From Siphonodentalium dalli (Eukaryota > Mollusca > Scaphopoda > Gadilida > Siphonodentaliidae): a stretch of DNA of 64,000 bases. Location: contig CP136065.1 of assembly GCA_032622095.1 (NCBI GenBank), positions 240,415,530-240,479,529 on the forward strand, given 5' to 3'. The notes beneath the pieces are model-generated. The model saw only the letters and a program-made list of their open reading frames with translations. It was not told the DNA's origin and searched no databases. Both the position numbers and the translations under genes were made by a program. How positions within the stretch are numbered: position 1 is the stretch's first letter; each line of letters opens with the position of its first letter. Below are positions 59,519 through 64,000 of the stretch, in pieces.

Positions 59519-60165
59519 TTATTTCATTTTAGAGTGTGTGAAACAACAAAGCTAATAGAACTAGCGTTATCGGAGCTCACACGGATATTGTCGGTCGTTG
59601 AATTTTCATTTAATCTCTCGGTCTGGGAAATCCTAGAATATTCTGCGTTGTGTGTCTTCTGTATTACAAATTAACTGCTTTGTTGACCATCACTAAATCA
59701 CTTCGGGTGAATGGAATCCGCGTAACTACATTGTAGATTTAGCATCGCTGGAGATCACATCTGAGTGGTCTGTCTGTCGATTGGCGTCTGTAAATAATTA
59801 TTGTGACGGACGTAAACATTCCGTGGCACATACCTGATGCTTCGAAGGTGAAATATCAATTTGACTGCCAGCGTGGCTCTTATTTCGAATGCTAACGTCA
59901 CTAACATAAGTAGCGTTATTCGCGCTCGCACGCGTATGGTCGGTCGTTGAATCTTCCTTTAATCTCTCGGTCTGGGAAATCCTAGAATTTTCAGTGTTGC
60001 GTGTCTTCTATTGTACAGGTGAACTGCTATGTTGACAAACGATCACTACCGTGACAGCCTTTTGGCTGAATGGAATCCCCGTGACTGGATGTATTATATC
60101 AGTCGAGGTCACAGCTGTGTGATCACTATAGTTGGGACTCGCGGTCTCTAATCGTGACAACCTTC
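59519..60165. repeat. diverged ~350-bp direct duplication
   Basis: 59562-59830 and 59912-60165 share tagcgttat, ggtcggtcgttgaat, ttaatctctcggtctgggaa, atcctagaat and gtgtcttct, in the same order. They have diverged enough to suggest an old tandem duplication or two copies of a dispersed repeat. No coding frame is conserved between copies. Confidence 0.65.
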
Positions 60166-60807
60166 AATATTTTGTGTCAGATGGCTCACGCCCGTGATTC
60201 TCCGACCCATCGGGAACGCTGCTGTTATAGCCTGTGTTACGATTGATATCGATACGACTACAAACAACAATACACCATATCACATCTGTATTGTCGTTTG
60301 TTATATTTGAATTTAAAGTCTCTGCTTGTGACAACCATGCTTTGGGTGTTCTACATGCATGAATGTGTTCTACATGCATGAATGTGGAATCAAATATCCA
60401 CACACTATTTCTACAGCCTTTCGTGATAATGTTTGTTTCGGCTAGCAATTTTAGTTTCGAACCATGAAAATATATCATATTTATAGTTGATTAACCCTTT
60501 CAATAAGGGATTGCGCTGGAATAAACCAAGAATATATCTAAATGTGACTGATATTTAGGCCATTATTTTGAATATCTCTATTTTTGTCACCGAAACAGGT
60601 AATGAAGGCATGACCAAATTGAACCCTTCACAATTATTCAAAATAAACCTGGCACGGTGGGTACCACTGGGTGGGTACGGGTGGGGCAGCCTGACAGGTA
60701 ACATATTCTAAGTTTATGGTGATAGTAAGACACGCGATAGCGGTCTGGAATCAATTAAAGATGTAGAGTGCTGAGCCGAATTGCTCAAGTCTGCGGGGGG
60801 GGGGGGT
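60166..60807. other. unassigned region
   Basis: A 104-codon minus-strand frame (60164-60478) has several N-x-S/T sites (SNITNDNTDV, NRNTGYNSSV), but I cannot assign it and see no splice context. The G/C run at 60794-60806 precedes the inverted-repeat element. Confidence 0.3.
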
Positions 60808-60812
60808 CTTAA

Positions 60813-61074
60813 ATGCACAGATGGCCTTCGCGGTGGGTATGCTGTTAAAATTGTAACACCCATTAAAACTGGAATAAACAGAAAGAATATTAAAATATAG
60901 ACATATATTGTTCTTATACCAATCATAGATATTGCGTAAATACTATTTACTCAATATTTATGATTGGTATAAGAACACAGTCAGTCTATATTTTAATATT
61001 CTTTCTGTTTATGGTGGTTTTAACGGATGTGACTATTTTAACAGCAATACCCACCGCGAAGGCGATCCGTGCCT
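60813..61074. mobile_element. TTAA-flanked foldback MITE, family E
   Basis: Arms of about 115 bp meet near 60940. The left arm includes ccttcgcggtgggta, tgctgttaaaatt, aacagaaagaatattaaaat and ttcttataccaatcat; the right arm is the complement. TTAA lies on both sides (60809-60812 and 61075-61078). A second, interrupted copy lies at 62163 to about 62620. Confidence 0.75.
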
Positions 61075-61078
61075 TTAA

Positions 61079-61334
61079 GCTTGAAGAACGAACGCCCACC
61101 GCGCGAGTAAGTTGATAAGGTGTACCGAGGGTCGCGCAATTAGTCTCCAGCTCACCTCCTACATGGCTGTTCCCCCAAATTGTAACGACCAACATGTCGT
61201 TATCGCGTGTAGTTTGGGTATACTATATAGTTGTATAGGGTATCCAACCCATGGCCGCAAAATTGGCAATTGTCGGTATTCTGGGTTCAGTTCTATATAA
61301 CTTCTACCTATATAATTTACAAGGCGATAACATT
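61079..61334. other. no recognised feature
   Basis: Unique DNA between two element remnants. Confidence 0.4.
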
Positions 61335-61500
61335 TGGAGCATCATCATCATCATCATTTATTGTCTAACATCTATATATAAGACATTCAAGACAAATTAC
61401 AAATAAATATATACAAATAATATATACAGTCACGTGTGCATCATCACGCATAATATAATCATAATACATTGAATTAATTTCCCTGTTCATTTAAGATCTT
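61335..61500 (-). mobile_element. LINE 3' tail with (ATG)n end
   Basis: On the minus strand the sequence ends gacaataaatgatgatgatg, continuing the gatg repeat. This AATAAATGATGATG tail is typical of 3' ends of several invertebrate LINEs. No coding part is attached. Confidence 0.4.
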
Positions 61501-62158
61501 TCTGAGATGTATTAATCTATAGTCATTTAATTAACTTGATTTATATATATATCATATATGTGGTTATTATTAGGTGCGTATTTATATAACAGAACACTTT
61601 GTCGGGCTGGTCCGGTTCGCCAAGAGTAGAGATCGACGCTGGGCGAGCATGACCAACTCGGGCCCATGTCAAGTTATATGTTGTATACGGGCCCAAAGCC
61701 TACGCTCTACGGTAGTTATAATACCATTTACTGCCGAATGAGTTGGCTGTGAGTGGGATGGATCCACCGCATATGCATACACTGTTCTACATTACTGAAA
61801 ATACGCGTACGTTACTGGCATAACATCACATCAAAAAGATACTTCTTCGATCGCCCCCTCAGTGCACCCCTGTCGCAATAAAACATCGCGTCATTTTGGC
61901 CTGCAATATCTGGCGCACCCGGTACAGCTAAGTATTGTGTCAAGGGCAAACTTATCAGTTTAGTTTCTTGTAATTAATCTCGGCCACGATGTGCCATACA
62001 AACATGTTTTTTTTGTATATCACCCCTTTCAACGATCATTTTCACCATCTGTCACATCTAGTTCTCGAAAAGCAGCCCCGCGTTCTTCTGGGTTAGGTCC
62101 ACCAACTTGCATAGCGTATTGCTTAATACATTGATCGTGTTCCATCCTCCCGCTATCC
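61501..62158. other. no recognised feature
   Basis: Mixed unique DNA. tcagtgcacccctgtcg at 61859 echoes the repeat at 57001-57490. No gene recognised. Confidence 0.35.
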
Positions 62159-62162
62159 TTAA

Positions 62163-62620
62163 AGATACGGGCGGTGTTGGCGGTGGTATGCTGTTAAAAT
62201 GTTCACCTCCGTCAAAAATCACCACAAACAGAAAGAATAGTAAAATATAGACAGACCTTGTTCTTATACCAATAAGAAATATGGCATAAACAGTATGTTA
62301 TTGTCAAATGTTTTGTAAACAAAAGCAAAAAAACGTTACAGAACCTGGCTTTTGTTTAGATCCGGATATGGTAAACATAAAGAGCGTTATTTGTTACTGT
62401 TTTCCTGATATGGAAAAAATAAAGAGCGTTTATATCATTTATGTGTGATTAATCAATAGAATTACGCTGTGTTATGTAAACAGAAGCAAAACTTCTGTAA
62501 CACAATCGGGCTCTTATTTACGCACACCACCGTACGTCTTGTCAACAATATACTATTTACGCGGTGATTGTGTTTGGGATATAAACAAAACTATATATAT
62601 TTTAATATTCCTTCTGTTGA
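62163..62620. mobile_element. family E MITE copy with an internal insertion
   Basis: The left arm (ggtatgctgttaaaatg, acaaacagaaagaatagtaa, ttcttataccaat) matches 60813-60935. A right-arm remnant (atattttaatattc, cttctgttgatgg) lies at 62587-62625. Between them are about 250 bp with inverted gtaaacaaaagcaaaa/gtaaacagaagcaaaa text and two aataaagagcgtt motifs. Confidence 0.5.
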
Positions 62621-62624
62621 TGGG

Positions 62625-63345
62625 ATAGAGCCTCGTGCAATAGGTTCATATTGGACCTAAATATTCACATATTTTCGTATTGGACTTATTTAATTCTGTA
62701 ATAAGCGGGGGGGTGAACAAATTTCTTCCGGCACGTATGCCGGGGTGGGTGGGTGGTCAAAGCCACCAACAAGCAATTTTTTCTGCAACTAAAACAAAAA
62801 ATTCCGGTTTTTTTTTTTAGTGTTTTGGCAATGAGTTGGGCTCCAAACCACTTTGAATGAGATAAATAATGTAATTCTAACTGGTAAACTGACTGCCTGG
62901 CAGTTATCGTGTTGTATTTTGTTGCAAATTTTGAAATCCAAGATGGCCGCTGGCAGCCATGTTTTTTTGGCCGAATGACCTCAAAATGACTCATTCCTAT
63001 TTACATGTCCATGTTAACATCCATGATAAATAATATGCACAGAAATTCATATACAGCTGTTTACAGTGAATTTTCCCCAGCAAATCTCTGTTTTAGTGTT
63101 AAAAGGGGGGGGGTGGGTGTCAAAAAATGGTCGGAAAAAACTGCCGAAAACGGAAAAAAAATTGGCGGTGGGGGTGGGTGGGTACAAAAAATGATCGAAA
63201 GGGAAAAAATGCCATACGTGCCTGAAATGTTTTTCCGCCCCCCCCCCCCCTGTAATAAGCCCATATTGAGCTAATGCCCGTTATTCCGTTGAAAGGTGTG
63301 GGCCGCAATGAACACACATTATAAAGAGCGTATATCAGGTTAGTA
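62625..63345. mobile_element. repeat family D, copy split by a MITE
   Basis: 62625-62706 and 63261-63345 together correspond to the continuous copy at about 55540-55690 (aggttcatat, gacctaaatattcacat, ttggacttatt, cccgttattccgt, acattataaag). The two halves are separated by the element at 62707-63250. Confidence 0.65.
62707..63250. mobile_element. MULE-like MITE with 10-bp target duplication
   Basis: A 544-bp element with G-run/C-run ends and imperfect inverted repeats (gggggggtgaacaaatttc, then ggcacgtatgcc on the left; ggcacgtatggc read inward from the right). It is flanked by the exact duplication TGTAATAAGC (62697-62706 and 63251-63260). The pre-insertion site appears once in the related repeat at about 55600. 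A 9-10-bp duplication suggests the Mutator/MULE group (inference). No transposase. Confidence 0.75.
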
Positions 63346-63366
63346 GAAATAATACTGTATGTGTAC

Positions 63367-63465
63367 CTGGCGAGCCATCTATACCATCGTGCCCTGGTTG
63401 CCCAGATGGTCCTTGATGACCTGGTTCACCCTTCTGTCCTTTGGAGAAGTTAGGTGGCCCTCGGA
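63367..63465 (-). CDS. collagen exon A (33 codons), most 5' exon seen
   Basis: Acceptor gatttgttttgtag and donor gtacac bound 99 nt in phase 1-1. It encodes R-G-P-P-N-F-S-K, then GQKGEPGHQGPSGQPGHDG and I-D-G-S-P, so the regular Gly-X-Y series starts after the short GPPNFSK lead-in. This may be the entry to this collagen block. Its final G plus GA of the next exon (54604-54684) makes Gly. Earlier exons (start codon, signal or type II membrane anchor) must lie to the right of the window. Confidence 0.85.
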
Positions 63466-64000
63466 CTACAAAACAAATCAAGTAAACAGATGTTTCAGGT
63501 AATGGAATGAAATTTTCGACAACTCTCTCTGTAAGAACAAAGCGTTACGTGATCGAACGTAAATGATGCGAGTACAGGGTTCCATCAGTTGATTAACGTT
63601 ATTGGTGATTCCCTGGGGGAGGTCAAGAAACAAAATTTTGATTGGGCATCGGCATTCTTGGTAAATTGATATTTTTTGCTATTATGTTTTTGTTTTCTTC
63701 TGGTACACATGACCTAGTTTAAAAAAAATCAATATTGGATTAAAAATATATAAACACCAACGTTCTAATGGAATATGTTTCAAACCGACCCGCCAGATAA
63801 ATATGTATTATTTTCAATACCGCACAAAGCCATGCCCAGAAATATTTGCAACCCTGTAACTTTTGCTGCGGAGAACTGCATGGAAATGCCCATTCAAAAT
63901 TGGTCAATTGACCTCCTTAAATATGTTAAGTTGACGCATGACTATCACACGACTTCACAGAACTATAGGTTCCTCGTGTTAAGATGGCGCCGATGTGACT
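63466..64000. other. intron segment at the window edge
   Basis: Upstream intron of the minus-strand collagen gene. No further Gly-X-Y exon or repeat was recognised before the edge. Confidence 0.45.

Overview
This window is nuclear DNA from an animal, most likely a marine invertebrate. It shows split exons with consensus splice sites, an 18-kb satellite, many small DNA-transposon relics, Helitrons and LINE fragments. No operons, rRNA, intact tRNA, CRISPR or prokaryote-like genes were found. The species cannot be fixed from this sequence alone. I recognised no retrovirus, LTR element, Polinton or toxin gene.

Layout. 1-18330 is a 53-bp satellite (about 346 units, running off the left edge) with nested higher-order repeats. 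18619-20015 holds a decayed LINE reverse-transcriptase piece running into a 56-bp tandem array. 20037-25119 is a patchwork of MITEs (several with TTAA target sites), foldback palindromes and a 35-bp array. 25164-63465 is dominated by one minus-strand locus of the colmedin/gliomedin type (collagen triple helix plus olfactomedin). Read from right to left, it has six collagen exons (63465-63367, 54684-54604, 48463-48419, 45815-45642, 42367-42296, 37118-37092). These are followed by a long Thr-rich mucin-like exon with its own stop (30459-29402) and an olfactomedin-domain exon with a stop (27006-26252). Every collagen exon is a multiple of three in length and is bounded by phase-1 introns. Both the Thr-rich and the olfactomedin exons also begin in phase 1, so they can be alternative 3' ends of one gene. 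A signal-peptide first exon (28469-28375) lies between them and suggests a second start for a short secreted olfactomedin protein. The 5' end of the collagen gene lies beyond the right edge.

The introns are packed with tandem arrays and MITEs. Two arrays arose from the gene itself. A 64-bp array after the stop codon is about 18 copies of the last 19 codons plus stop of the olfactomedin exon. An 80-bp array (about 33 units) begins at the 5' splice site of the 42.3-kb collagen exon and repeats that splice site in every unit. Other notable items are a head-to-tail concatemer of three Helitron-like elements, a hAT MITE with a clean 8-bp target duplication, a MULE-like MITE whose pre-insertion site is preserved in a second copy of its host repeat, and LINE 3'-end fragments with the C-terminal zinc-knuckle motif.

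Limits: exons were called by eye from reading frame, glycine periodicity and splice consensus. Repeat copy numbers are approximate. Transposon superfamilies are inferred from target duplications and termini, not from database matches.
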